Assembly: GCA_011033025.1 (NCBI GenBank)
Contig: WFMF01000109.1
Coordinates: forward strand, 248,001-312,000
Source: Beroe forskalii
Taxonomy: Eukaryota > Ctenophora > Nuda > Beroida > Beroidae
Direction: 5' to 3'
Length of the DNA: 64,000 nt
Below, one piece after another: positions 1 to 10,629 of this stretch. A model generated the notes under the pieces. It was given only the letters and a program-made list of their open reading frames with translations. It was not told the origin of the DNA and did no database searches. The translations under genes and the position numbers were made by a program. The number at the start of each line of letters is the position of its first letter. The first letter of the stretch is position 1.

Positions 1-625
1 ATTTAATATGCGTTGTGTTGTAAGTTTAAAGTTATTATTAATTGTATTTATTATTAATTGTATTTAATAAATTGTATTTAATAAAACTGCCGTCTTTCAT
101 TGAAAGTAACAATTAGGATTCAAGCCAAATAACTACTCCACAATATAAACTGACAGTTTCGAAACATAACTTTAAGATTGACTTAAAGAAGATTTATTAT
201 TAATTGTATTTAAAATTTATCTAACTTTTCCATCATTTTGACATTTGACAGTCATGAAATAAGGAGGGAAATTGATTGATTTATTGGTTAATATATTTAA
301 TCTATTAATTGAATAATTGATGTATTTCATTTATTGATTGATATATTTCGTTTATTGATTGTATGATACAGTTTGATACACCAATTTTCATGGACACTTG
401 GTGCTTACTCAGCCTATGTATCGTAAAAGACAAAATTAGTAAAAGACAAAATTAATATTTGCAACATTTATAAATCAAATTATATTGTACAACTTCCACC
501 CTTGCCAAACAAACATAAGTAGCATATGTGATATTAGTATTTAGGTATTGAAGGTGCCAAGATTAAGGTGTACCATATTTAAAGTGTTAATAAAAGATAA
601 TAAAAGATATAAAGAATGCCTGATT
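1..625. other. AT-rich intergenic stretch
   Basis: No supportable gene. The first 100 bases contain several overlapping copies of a TTAATTGTATTTA-like motif, and 270-370 holds related TTTATTGATTGATAT repeats. This looks like simple AT-rich decay next to the element that begins near 626. Confidence 0.6.
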
Positions 626-1385
626 ATAATACAGCCGATTTTTGGAATGACCTGGAACTGTTTTATAACAATTCATTTTCGGTTTCAGGGGCTTGTATAG
701 GGTCTCAGGAAACCACAACAGAAAGTTTAAGATCCTAGCTAATGGGGGCGATGGTTTTTTGGGCCACGCCCTTTTTACGGGTGACACGTAAGCCCTAAAA
801 ATTAAAATCTTTATTTTTTGTCCGATTTTATTGAGTTTGGTGTCTAAATAGGGGTATTTTGATACGAGAAAAACGATGGAAATGATATCATTTACTTTTG
901 GGCATGATTTCACGTCCTAAAATTCAAAAAATGTGATTTTATGTTGTTTTTGGCCACTCCGGTAGCCCAGCCAAAGTCAGTATTCAATATCCGAGCAGAG
1001 AGAGTTTCTCAACGGTTTTTGATAGATCTTAGGGTCCTTTATCGGAAAAAGTTGCTGCCCTCCCGTGAATCGACGTCCTTATGGGTGCTGGTGCCACGCC
1101 CATTTTTCCGCTGGGACGCGTATGGGTTCAAACCCATAACTTGGCTCAGGAAGGTCGTACAGACTCCGTTTTGGGATCAAACGAATCGCAATGGCCATGT
1201 TTATATACGACTTGTCAATAAACATATGCCCTAAAATGCTCACAAACCAAGTTATGAACGAAAAACTGATTTTGAGCCCATGTGCAAGCCAAAATTTGGC
1301 TCTTTCTCATAACTTGTGCAAGGAATGTCTAAAGTAATTACTTAATAGTTCAAAAGATTTTTAAATATCATGTTTACATCTACGT
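626..1385 (+). repeat. Left terminal inverted repeat of the helicase element
   Basis: Pairs with 4141-4943. Matching landmarks include AAGTTTAAGATCCTAGCTAA near 725 against its complement near 4830, GGACGTCGATTCACGGGAGG (complement) near 1070 and 4490, and GCCAAAATTTGGCTCTTT near 1290 and 4260. Similarity fades around 1335-1385, with small indels. Apparent ORFs here are mirrored in the other arm and are not genes. Confidence 0.85.
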
Positions 1386-1539
1386 ATCTTGAAAATAATA
1401 TTTGCTCTAAAATGCACACAAATCAAGCAAAAAAAGATTTTGGTTACATAAATTGCAATCCAATATTGGGACCATTCAGCATCCAAAATCCACATTATGT
1501 TAATAAATGTTAAAATTGATCATTAACTTTACCATTGTG

Positions 1540-4100
1540 AATGGCTCAATGGCAACCACGAAGCGATCATAACCTTGGGTTCTGCTGAAAGCAACATAGA
1601 ACAGGCCTTGCCAAAAACAGGCTCTGGTAGCATTAGGCCAACACGCTCGAGAGTTTGATTTGTTGATTGTCATAGCCCAGGCAAGTTAACTTCGTCCAGC
1701 TCGTGTTGAAGCCAAGCCTCTGAGCCTGATCTGGGGTGGCATCCAGAGTAACTTTGGGGATGAAGGCCTCTTAATTCCGGTGATCCCCTGTCTAAGTTCT
1801 AACCTTAATTACATGCTCGCCAAACTCAACAACCCTAAGACGAACACCGTTTGTGAGGCCTCGCCTACTGTCCAGTGTCCAGGTTCCTACTTCCTAATCA
1901 ACATCACTATGCCACCGACCATAACGTTAAATTTGTGAGGAGGAAGACTTCCAAATTTCACTTAGGCCATTTGCTCTGGTGTAACAGGTGGTTGTAGCCG
2001 TCCCAATTAACCTTATTGTAAGCCGGGTACAACCTAAGTATCGGTTCATTCATATTGTCAGTGTGGTAGTTAAGCGCTGCAAGAATACCACGTTTGTCAT
2101 CCTCCTCAAAATTGCCAAACACTTCCCCAATTATATCCCCTGTATCTAGATGAATTGAACGGCATTCCTCAGGGATATCAATCTGCCCGGGGGGGGGGGG
2201 GTCAGAAGAGCGTTGAGGTGTAGTACCCTGAGAGACCTGACTTAGCCAGTTATTCCAACTTACGACATCTGGACTGTTGGCATCAGCACGCATGTTACGT
2301 GTGAACGTATACCGACGGACCAGAGGCCATTACTAGGGTTTCCATTATCTACTTGAAATCTTTTATCTAGATAAATAGATAATTTTTTCGCCATTATCTA
2401 GATTATCTAGACAAACTAGATAATTTTTGACTCCGAAATTTATCCAAATTTGACACAATTTTCAACGTTAGAAATGCACGACTGTTGCAGTGGAACATCA
2501 TACTATAACCACTAACCAGCTGTCGGTTATTGAAATGGATGATATTAATGGCCACCAAAAGTTCATGAGGATATTAGGATTTTGAATAGAGTTAAGGACA
2601 TTCATTGCTTCATTTTGATTGAGTTGAAATCAGTTATCGCCCATAAATTCTCCCATCATAAAGTTACAACATTATCTACCAATTAGTTGCTATAATTATA
2701 AATACTTGCATTATTAGCAATCACTTTGCCATAGCTGGAGGCTACTTTCGTACATATTTACAGCCTACTTTTTGTCAAAGGGCGTCAATAATTTGCCATA
2801 AATTGGAAGCAGACTAGCGAGTGTTACGAGTAGGTATTTAACTTCTGTTAAAGTGGCAAATGACGATTTGTAAGATGTGATAAGATACTTTGAACAACGC
2901 CTTCTAATTCTGTAGCTATTCATATCAGTCAAATCATCAGTTGAACAGATAGTACTTGAAGCCAAACAGCCTGTCCATGAACCTGAGGGCCTAAACATTG
3001 AACAATGTCCATATAGAATCATGAAATGAGTTGCCCAAGTCCTATGCATAGCCATAAATTGTCTTACTACCTAAGATCTCCGAAACGGGTAATGGGTATG
3101 AAAATGAACAGATCAGAAATTTTGAAAATTTGAAATCCTACAATTATTGAAGAAATTCAGGAAAAAATGGCGATTTTAGCTGAAATTTCATGGCAAAAGG
3201 GTTATGAAATTTATCTAGATATCTAGTACAAATTATCTAGATAAATAGATAACGATTTTTTGCAAATTGTCTAGATAATCTTATCTAGATAATATCTAGA
3301 TGGAAACCCTAACTAATACTCGGGATGCTGAATAGGCACGTTCTCTGCACCTCACCCTCCGTCACCCCTGGGACGACACATAGAGTCTGATCAAACTGAC
3401 CCATAATCACGAGCACTTTGGCTTCGAAAGGTGTCTGTCTGTTCCCATTACTCCATTAATATCCCTGTGCATCCTATCAGTGGCATCTGTGTGAAATATG
3501 GTTATCATTGATCCTTCATCAATGCCAGAAATTCACATGCCCGGAGCTTTCGCCCCAGGGGGAGTCAGGTGCGACGTCGCACTTGTTCGAACTCGTACAG
3601 GGGATAGGAATTTCATAAGTAGAATGTGCAGTTCTACCATCGGAGATGAGCAGTGAAGCCATACCTGTCATAGCCGTTGCAGCATAGCCAATTCCTTCAG
3701 CCTGACACCGATCTATGATGGTGTTCATGGTGTAGGACTTGCCTGCACCAGAAGAGCTTCCAGGTATAAGAATCTCCCATTGACATTGAGATCAGCCAAC
3801 TCATGTTGAGGGGGATTCATCAGCTCGAATACCCGATCAACAAAAGCTCGCTGCTCCCCGGTCATGGAAGTGTACTGACATTGGTTAGTTGGTAACTTGG
3901 CAGATTGTTCGGCTTGAAGAAGCCACATATGCCAAAGATCTCTTCATTGGAATATTTAGAGTCCTGTCAGGGCTCTTTCAGCAACTCAATTGTAAAGTAA
4001 TTGATCAATGTTAACCTTTAATAACTTGATAGCATACAGATTTCCGAGGCTGAATGAACCCATGATAGGTATTGCATTGCAATTTATGTGATCAAAATCC
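1540..4100 (-). pseudogene. PIF1/Helitron-type DNA helicase remnant
   Basis: Reading the minus strand from about 4.1 kb, recognisable SF1 helicase blocks appear in order. A MTGEQRAFVDRVF motif is followed by a Walker A area near 3740. Then come NTIIDRCQAEGIGYAATAMT and SLLISDGRTAHS (3519-3730), a degraded Walker B block, and MGQFDQTLCVVPGVTEGEVQ near 3370, which corresponds to the GDFRQ-LPV motif. A C-terminal block runs from IPKVTLDATPDQAQ near 1740 to LMLPEPVFG near 1650 and a degraded SR-QGYDRFVV near 1600. Several frameshifts and the 2334-3311 insertion break it. The motifs match the PIF1-like helicases found in Helitrons and in cellular PIF1. The GRTAHS form favours a transposon source. 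Confidence 0.8.
2334..3311. mobile_element. Foldback/MITE nested in the helicase remnant
   Basis: Starts TAGGGTTTCCAT at 2334 and ends with its complement ATGGAAACCCTA at 3311. The subterminal regions on both sides are rich in the palindrome TATCTAGATA. It lies exactly between two helicase blocks (CLFSIPS on one side and SWNNWLSQVSQ on the other), so it is a later insertion. An internal ORF at 2765-3055 has no family features and is not called as a gene. No clean target duplication was seen. Confidence 0.75.
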
Positions 4101-4140
4101 AGCTTTTGGTCTGTTACCCAGTTTTTGTATTTTTATTCTC

Positions 4141-4943
4141 ATGATAAATGTAAACATGATAATTGCGTTTTTATATAAATGAGGACATTGCTATTGCGAC
4201 GAATGTGATTATACAGCCAAGATTTAGATTTAGACATTCCTGGCACAAATTATGAAAAAGAGCCAAATTTTGGCTTGCGCTTGGGCTCAAAATCAGTTTT
4301 TCGTCCATAACTTGGTTTGTGAGCATTTTAGGGCATATGTTTATTGACAAGTCGTATATAAACATGGCCATTGCGATTCGTTTGAGCCCAAAACGGAGTC
4401 TGTACGACCTTCCTGAGCCAAGTTATGGGTTTACACCCATACGTGTCTCAATGGAAAAATGGGCGTGGCACCAGCACCCATAAGGACGTCGATTCACGGG
4501 AGGGCAGCAAATTTTTCCGATAAAGGACCCTAAGATCTATCAAAAACCGTTGAGAAACTCTCTGCTCGGATATTGAATACTGACTTTGGCTGGGCTACTG
4601 GAGTGGCCAAAAACAACATAAAATCACATTTTTGAATTTTAGGACGTGAAATCATGCCCAGAAGTAAATAATATCATTTCCATCGTTTTTCTCGTATCAA
4701 AATACCCCTATTTAGACACCAAACTCAACAAAATCAGACAAAAAATAAAGATTTTAATTTTTAGGGCTTACGCGTCAACCGTAAAAAGGGCGTGGCCCAA
4801 AAAACCGTCGCCCCCATTAGCTAGGATCTTAAACTTTCTGTTGTGGTTTCCTGAGACCCTATACTAGCCCCTAAAACCAAAAATGAATTGTTATAAAACA
4901 GTTCCAGGTCCATCCCGATTTTTGCAAAAATCGGCTGTATTAT
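4141..4943 (-). repeat. Right terminal inverted repeat of the helicase element
   Basis: Inverted partner of 626-1385. Differences are scattered substitutions and short indels, for example extra bases around TTTTTGCAAAAATCGG near the outer end. The arms have therefore diverged and the insertion is not recent. Confidence 0.85.
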
Positions 4944-5368
4944 TACTGTTTTTCATTTGAAATTCAAGATCTGAAGATAGATGACGGGTTTGGCTGGCAT
5001 CGTATTTCCTATAGCATCTTTCGTAAATCTGTGGCAGACGTCGGTCGATTTGAATCAATGCTGAGTTGATGATAACGGAAAATGCGAATTTAGAGCAATT
5101 TAAGAAGGAAAATCAAATTGGATCGAATTTGGGCATAGCACATTGCGAATTTAGAAGACTGTTTTGGCGTGAATCAATGCTTAATTCAACGTTCAGTATG
5201 AGTACGATACTCGTTTCCATTTTTAGATTCAACTTCATCACACAACAACAAATTATAATAATCAAAACTTGCCCGGTTCAGCATTACTTAAAGTAACCCA
5301 CGAATAATGTTAAATTTTGCTCCTTCATAAACTTTCTCTGTGCTTATTATTTGGTTCTATATTACCTA

Positions 5369-5391
5369 GCAGGCCCAACGGGCTTTTCTAG
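5369..5391 (+). repeat. Helitron-like 3' end: hairpin plus CTAG
   Basis: A GGCCCAACGGGC stem-loop followed directly by CTAG and then T. It belongs to a small family with ends at 5664, 36483 and 61837, all in the same orientation. A hairpin next to CTRR|T is the hallmark of Helitron 3' ends, although the hairpin here abuts CTAG rather than sitting about 10 nt away. The 5' end of this copy was not found. Confidence 0.5.
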
Positions 5392-5664
5392 TCTTACTTA
5401 TAAAGTCGCAGATTGTGTTTTTTCTCCGTACGTCGCGCCCCATGGCAACGCGCGTGAAATGGGGGGAAATGCACGTGCAGATTAATTGCGCACGCGTTCA
5501 TTTCTGTTTAATGCTGTTTTGATTTTGTTGCTCAAATAACTTTTGATGTGGCTGGAATTTTTTGATGCGGTAAAAAGTGTTTAGTTGATTTGAAATTTGC
5601 GAACGAGGTGCTGCGTAGCAGCGCCGAGTGAGCTGTGTATTTGCAGGCCCAACGGGCCTGCTAG
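5392..5664 (+). mobile_element. 273-bp non-autonomous Helitron-like element
   Basis: Begins TC (TCTTACTTATAAAG) directly after the CTAG of the preceding copy. It ends with a perfect hairpin GCAGGCCCAACGGGCCTGC (5643-5661) overlapping CTAG, and the next base is T. It interrupts the PHD-finger ORF: coding similarity stops at its edge, and the following codons are translated from the hairpin. Head-to-tail placement behind another copy of the same 3' end is a known habit of Helitrons. The 5' end is inferred. Confidence 0.5.
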
Positions 5665-5666
5665 TC

Positions 5667-6184
5667 TCCTTTATAAACTGAACACCAGCTTTCCCTCGTG
5701 GTAAAGTAAACAAGTTCTTCTTCCACTTGGTAATCTCCAGATACAGAGCCTTGATCACCTGCTGTATGACATTTTCACCCTTCAACTCGCCCCATTTCAG
5801 CAGATTAGCATCCCTTGCCATGCAACCCATACAGCACCAGGAATCTTCAGACTTACTGAGCTCCTCATACTCCTCATCTGATATCACCAAACAAGAACAA
5901 TGAAACCAAACCTGGCAAATATCACACATAAGTCCTTTCCCATCATCCGAAACATCACACTTACAAACTGGACAGTTCACCTCCTCACTTATGCTGTTTG
6001 TTATGGGTGCACTTGTCCTAGGCTTACTTTTCTTGGGCCTACCAGCATTCTTCTTTCGTGGAGGTGGTCGTGGAGGGGTTGGTGAGCGGAAAGGTGTGGT
6101 GACTGGTTTGTGACTGAATGAAACTTCTGGATCAGTGTCTTCAGTAGTGGAGGAGGAGCCCTCAGCCCCTCTGCCATCAGCCAT
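5667..6184 (-). pseudogene. PHD-finger ORF, retrotransposon-type, truncated by insertion
   Basis: ATG at 6184. A proline/lysine-rich N-terminus (residues 1-65, with a PPRPPPRKK patch) precedes a C4HC3 PHD finger at about 70-122 (CPVC-x12-CDIC-x4-H-C-x18-CCMGC). After it comes a segment with WKKNLFTLPRGKAGVQFI at about 153-170. PHD fingers bind histone tails. PHD domains followed by a W-KNLF-LPRGKAG-FI-E segment occur, to my knowledge, at the N-terminus of LINE-type proteins in cnidarians and other invertebrates, so this is probably a LINE fragment. The reading frame runs into the hairpin-ended insert at 5664 and ends there in unrelated residues. Confidence 0.65.
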
Positions 6185-7289
6185 GTCATCCTCAAATTTG
6201 ATTGAGGACTCCTCCCCCTCCTCCTCAAACTTTTTAAACTTTAATCATTCATATTGACTGAAATCGATGTCAATTTATCGGTCCACAGCACAGGTAATGG
6301 CTGCACAGTTGAAAATGCCCCATCCAAGACATGATTAATATTAATTAATTTTAATCATGTCTTGGAAATCAGGAAGTCAGGAAATCGACCGATTGAGCCA
6401 TTTATCACAAAATTAATTTTGGCCCACTCGGTGTACTTTCTCATTTCATGGTTTTGACGTACGCCGCGAGGAATAAAAACTGAAAATTGCGCGCCCAGCA
6501 ATTGCTGCGCGTCAGGCGGCGAAGCCTGGCTAAATAACTCAGTTAACTCGATTTAACTGAGTTATTTAAGCAAGTTATTTAGACGAGTACGAACATGGCT
6601 AAATAACCTAGTTAAATTTTTCGTAACTCGCCTAAATAACTTAGTTAACAGGCCAAATTTAACTTGGTTAAGCAATCTTAACTGAGTTATATTTTTATAG
6701 GATTAATCAGTAAAAGAAATAGTTCAGTAAAAGAAATAGTTTATTTTACATCAACAATCAAATAATATGTCCGATATGTTAGATTAGAAAATGTACATGG
6801 AGTAGTGGCGGCTATTTGAAACACGGAAATTTAGTATTTGCTCGAAAATTGACAGCTATTTTGATAACTTAAGACTTGAATTGAGATAAGAGGTAACTCA
6901 AGGTGGTTAAAAAGTATAGACATTTCCTTATGTGCTGATGAAGGGAAGGAGTACTGGCGTTTGTTCCTCACCGTGGGACACATCATGCCTGGCAATTTAA
7001 ATCAAAACGTCGTGTCATTTGAGCCGAAGTTCAATGAATGTACCTTCATGTGATTGGTTTCATCAAGCGTAGTATTTATGTAATATGCAACTTGCATAAA
7101 TGGAAATGTTGGCTGGTGTGAAATGTGTTGTGGCTGAGTCCATGATATCACCCACAACGAAAACTTTGATCACATATACCTGCTACCTATAGAACCTTGA
7201 ACCTTTGCAGCAAGAGTAGACTACAGCAGGTGTGAAAGGTAATTCTGTTTAATGGGCATAGATAATCGTGGATAGGCCCTGGCACGTAT
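6185..7289. other. Intergenic, with small palindromes
   Basis: No gene seen. There is a 42-bp hairpin at 6324-6365 with CCAAGACATGATTAA arms. A cluster of AACTNAGTTATTTA-type palindromic motifs at about 6535-6690 recurs six or more times in both orientations. The remainder is unremarkable AT-rich sequence. Confidence 0.55.
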
Positions 7290-8960
7290 AATGACGAAGA
7301 ATTCTCATGATGAGTCAGTGATCTTAAAGTTTACTTCTGGGAACCATTCCTCCTCACTTCCAATATTTTGTCTTCTATTTACGAGACATTTAATTTTGCT
7401 TCTCAGAAAGCTAATTCCAACTGAGAAATCTTTAATGTCACTAGCTTCAGGCAAGGTACGGAAGGTGTTCCACATAATACTAGCCCTAAAGATAAACGAG
7501 TCAACTTGTATGGGCGCTATAATCAGGGTCGGTTTCCGGCGTGATATTTTAAAGTGTGGAAGGAGAGCTATTGGTGTATGATATTTAAGGATAATGCTGA
7601 TAATTATACAGATTATGGACAGTTAGAATATTCTGCTCATTAAATAATGGCTTGGTATGTTCCTTCTCAAAGAAGTCGGTCCCAAGAGTTTGAAGTTCAA
7701 TAGACCTAGTCCTAGCAGCTGTTCAGTGCTTTTCTAGGTAAGCCTCACTATCACCAAACATTATGCGGATGCAGTGTTTTTGAGCAGTAAATATGGGTTT
7801 CATTTTATTATGTGAAACACCTACCCATACTGTTATACCATAGCTAAGGTGACTTTCAAAAAGAGTGTGATAGAGACTTTTGTACAGAGTTTTAGGGATG
7901 TACTTTTTAATGCGATTCAGTTGGCCAGTACAGCATCTCAGTTTTTAGGCAAGAGCAGATATATGCGGTATCCACAAAAGTTCGTCATCGATTGTTACAC
8001 CAAGGAATTTGATTCCAGCAACCTTCTTTATTTCAAAGTCATTTATACTTACAGGCGGGCATTGCAATTGGTCTACACTATTTGTGTTTGATTTTGGTTT
8101 GAAATGCATATAGCAAGATTTTTTCATATTTATGTGAAGCTTGTTTGCATACATGTAAGAAGAGACTAAAGTTAAAAGAAAGTTTGCTTTCCTGATAGCT
8201 TCCTCCTTACTATTACCTACGATAAAGATATTTGTATCATCAGCAAATAAAATGAACTTTCCTTGATCAGAACAGTTTGAAAGGTCATTAACATATATTA
8301 AGAACAGTAATGGTCCAAGGACACTACCCTGAGGCACGCCATAAATCACTTTCAGTGGGTCAGAGTCAGATTTCAAACAATTCACATACTGTGTCCGGTT
8401 TGATAAGTAACTATGGAGAAGGAGTGTGCGTTCCCCTTATACCATAGTGATGTAGTTTATCCAAGAGAATATTATGATCGATTGTGTCAAAGGCTTTGCT
8501 GAGATCTATGAAAACACCTAAGACGTGCTGCTTTTCTCTAAGGGCCTCTTGGATGTAGTTCACTGAGCAATTTAAAGCATGGCTGGTAGAGTGCCCTTTG
8601 CGGAATCCGAACTGATAAGGGTTTATTATTTGCTGAGATGATAGAAAACTATAGAGTCGTTCATAGATAACTTTTTCGAAAATTTTACCAAATATTGAAA
8701 GTGTGGAGACAGGACGGTAGTTCTCGAACAGTTCTTTATCATCCTTCTTATAAACAGGTGTTATTCTACCAACCTTAAGAATATCAGGGAAAATGCCGTT
8801 GGACATTGATGTGTTGATGTGCTTGGAGAGAAATGGGCTTATTATGCTACCAGATCTTTTGATAATTTTGATAGGTATGTCACTGGATTTTTTGTTTTCT
8901 AGGTTTTCTGCTGTGATAGCGTGTTTAAGAGTGAGCCTGTAGCTTTTGTAAGTTTGATAA
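7290..8960 (-). pseudogene. Non-LTR (LINE) reverse transcriptase remnant
   Basis: The minus strand encodes a LINE reverse transcriptase in pieces. The first piece (8411-8806) has [50 protein letters not shown] and the first catalytic Asp in [13 protein letters not shown]. After a frame break near 8400, the second (7945-8385) has YGVPQGSVLGPLLFLIYVNDL, the FADD catalytic box and a KFLGV thumb motif. A more broken C-terminal part (LYHTLFESHLSYGITVW, then weaker blocks) runs to about 7290. The pattern fits Jockey/CR1/L2-like elements. The endonuclease and ORF1 are missing here, though the PHD ORF at 5.7-6.2 kb lies in the same orientation and could be a displaced part of a related element. Confidence 0.85.
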
Positions 8961-10325
8961 GCGTGTGAGTCACCTACGCTATCTTTATGTGGAGGATATT
9001 AAAAGTGGAGGATTGGCAATTGACCTTAACACTTGGGGTGCCTTTCTATTGCCCGATCTATTACTTTTATCACAATGTCAGTTTAACCCTATGAACACAT
9101 ATGAAATTTATAAAATTATTCCATCGGCCTACCGACAAGTGCGCACATAAGAACCCTGATCGATATCATTGGGAACGAAGGTCTAAATGGGGACGACAAA
9201 ATCTCACAGAATTTTATGTCATAGGTATTACTGAGTATTTATAGAAAAAGTTCTAAAAACTCACTTTCACTCTTTGGAAAATTCTACACCATGCTTGATA
9301 GGTAGAGAGGTAGGTACATGTCATCCTATTTCCCCCCTTCCATATCTCACAACATGGCGTTATTTTTAGAGCTTGATGCAGTGATCGTGTTAAGGCTTAA
9401 TATGCTACATAATATGATGTAGTACTCTAATTTTCTCTCTTGTGTTCTACTTGGGACTCCCGACGATAAGTCTAGCGTTATTCCCGCGGTATCGCGCCGT
9501 TCCCAACTTTCAATACGTAAAGCTATGATATTAATGATTTTTGGAATCGGAGGACGTCTTTAATTAATCGAATTTGATGTTGTCCTCTGCTCACCTCGTT
9601 GCGAAAAAGTGAAGGTTCAACGTAATAATCTCAACACATCTTTCTATGATAATTACGACATTTTAACCGCCGATTTATTTTGTGGGCATATTGGCGGATA
9701 TCAAGCTTTGTGTATAATAATGCGATGTAGTACTTTAATTTTTTTCAACCGCAATAAATATGTTAAATGTGAAAGGCTATGAGGGAGGATCAAAAATTTT
9801 AAAATGATTGTGATAATATTCATATACCATAATATTCAGATGGCGTATTATGTAATCTAATTTTATCATGATAGGTCGCAATTCGTGCAATTGGCAGAAG
9901 CTGTAAAGTGGGAGCTGTAAAGCCGAGCCATTGCTGAATTTATCGCACTGCTAATAACTAATTGGATGTTAATAAATTTTCGATTTCAATCACATTGATT
10001 TACGTCGCTGAGTACTTGAGTACTTTTGACGCGATTACTTTATTTATATGATGCATCTTGTACTCTCGTAAATTCCAAAAATTAGCTAATTAATGGCAGT
10101 TAATTCAATTAGGACATCCTTTGAAATTTTTGGGGACGACCAATTAATTATGATATCGATCTGGGCATAAGAATCTATTTCCCACGGTCTAACAGGGTAT
10201 GCTGTCAATGATTTGGGCTTAGTGAGCACTTCAGAATGTTGCACTCGCTTAGGTATTTCAAAATTGAAATTCGGCGGTATTTCAAATTTCTAGAATAATT
10301 TGATTGGGTTTGCTACTCGTGAAAT
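8961..10325. other. AT-rich intergenic stretch without recognisable genes
   Basis: No ORF of interest and no strong repeat. A GGGGACGAC motif occurs near 9190 and 10130 (and again at 46163) and could mark ends of a degraded repeat. This is not established. Confidence 0.5.
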
Positions 10326-10490
10326 GAGATCCACTCAAGGCTTGGCTTGAGTGGATCGCTGACACAGGTTCCTTGACACCTGACAACACTCCTAGCAGGG
10401 GCAGTGTGTTATCAGACACCACTCCTAGCAGGGGCAGCGCGTTATCAGACACCACTCCTAGGGGTATTTGCAAGGATCAAATACCCCTCC
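10326..10490. repeat. Hairpins and short tandem repeat upstream of an ORF
   Basis: Three structures follow each other. The first is a hairpin GATCCACTCAAG...CTTGAGTGGATC near 10329-10357. The second is a tandem repeat of about 37 bp (CACTCCTAGCAGGGGCAG plus a TATCAGACAC tail) in two and a half copies at 10388-10460. The third is a hairpin AGGGGTATTTG...CAAATACCCCT near 10457-10487. They lie 50-200 bases upstream of a TATA-like site. Confidence 0.6.
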
Positions 10491-10535
10491 TGATGCCAAG
10501 GGTCGGGTGGTGTCTGGAAACAAGGGACTTGTCGG

Positions 10536-10580
10536 GGGATGGTATATAACATTCAGAAGAACAGTTACCAACCATCAAAC
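10536..10580 (+). promoter_or_regulatory. Possible TATA-box core promoter
   Basis: GGTATATAACATTCAG at about 10540 is a good TATA-box match. It lies about 85 bases before the ATG at 10630, with a CTCTCTC/CATCA-rich stretch in between that could hold the start of transcription. This is position and motif only. Confidence 0.35.
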
Positions 10581-10629
10581 CTCTCTCACATATTGCACTA
10601 CCAACGCTACCTACAGTTAATTGCTATCC

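Larger units (their letters stand above)
626..4943. mobile_element. Long-TIR element carrying a decayed PIF1-like helicase
   Basis: The two ends are inverted copies of each other over about 0.7 kb. The left arm reads inward from ATAATACAGCCGATTTTT at 626, and the right arm ends with its complement at 4943. Between the arms lies a minus-strand PIF1/Helitron-type helicase remnant, split by a second, younger foldback element at 2334-3311. No DDE transposase, Rep/HUH motif or DNA polymerase is visible, so the family cannot be named. It may be a helicase gene captured by a foldback element, or a decayed member of a helicase-bearing transposon group. The TIR extent is read directly. The outer limits are accurate to a few bases, and I could not establish a target-site duplication. 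Confidence 0.75.

Noticed and set aside
587..1234. Small ORFs in the long inverted repeat (also 4171-4867)
   Set aside because: The same frames appear in both arms and carry no known motif. They are terminal-repeat sequence.
2765..3055. A 96-codon ORF in the nested foldback element
   Set aside because: No recognisable transposase motif and stops in neighbouring sequence. Likely chance.
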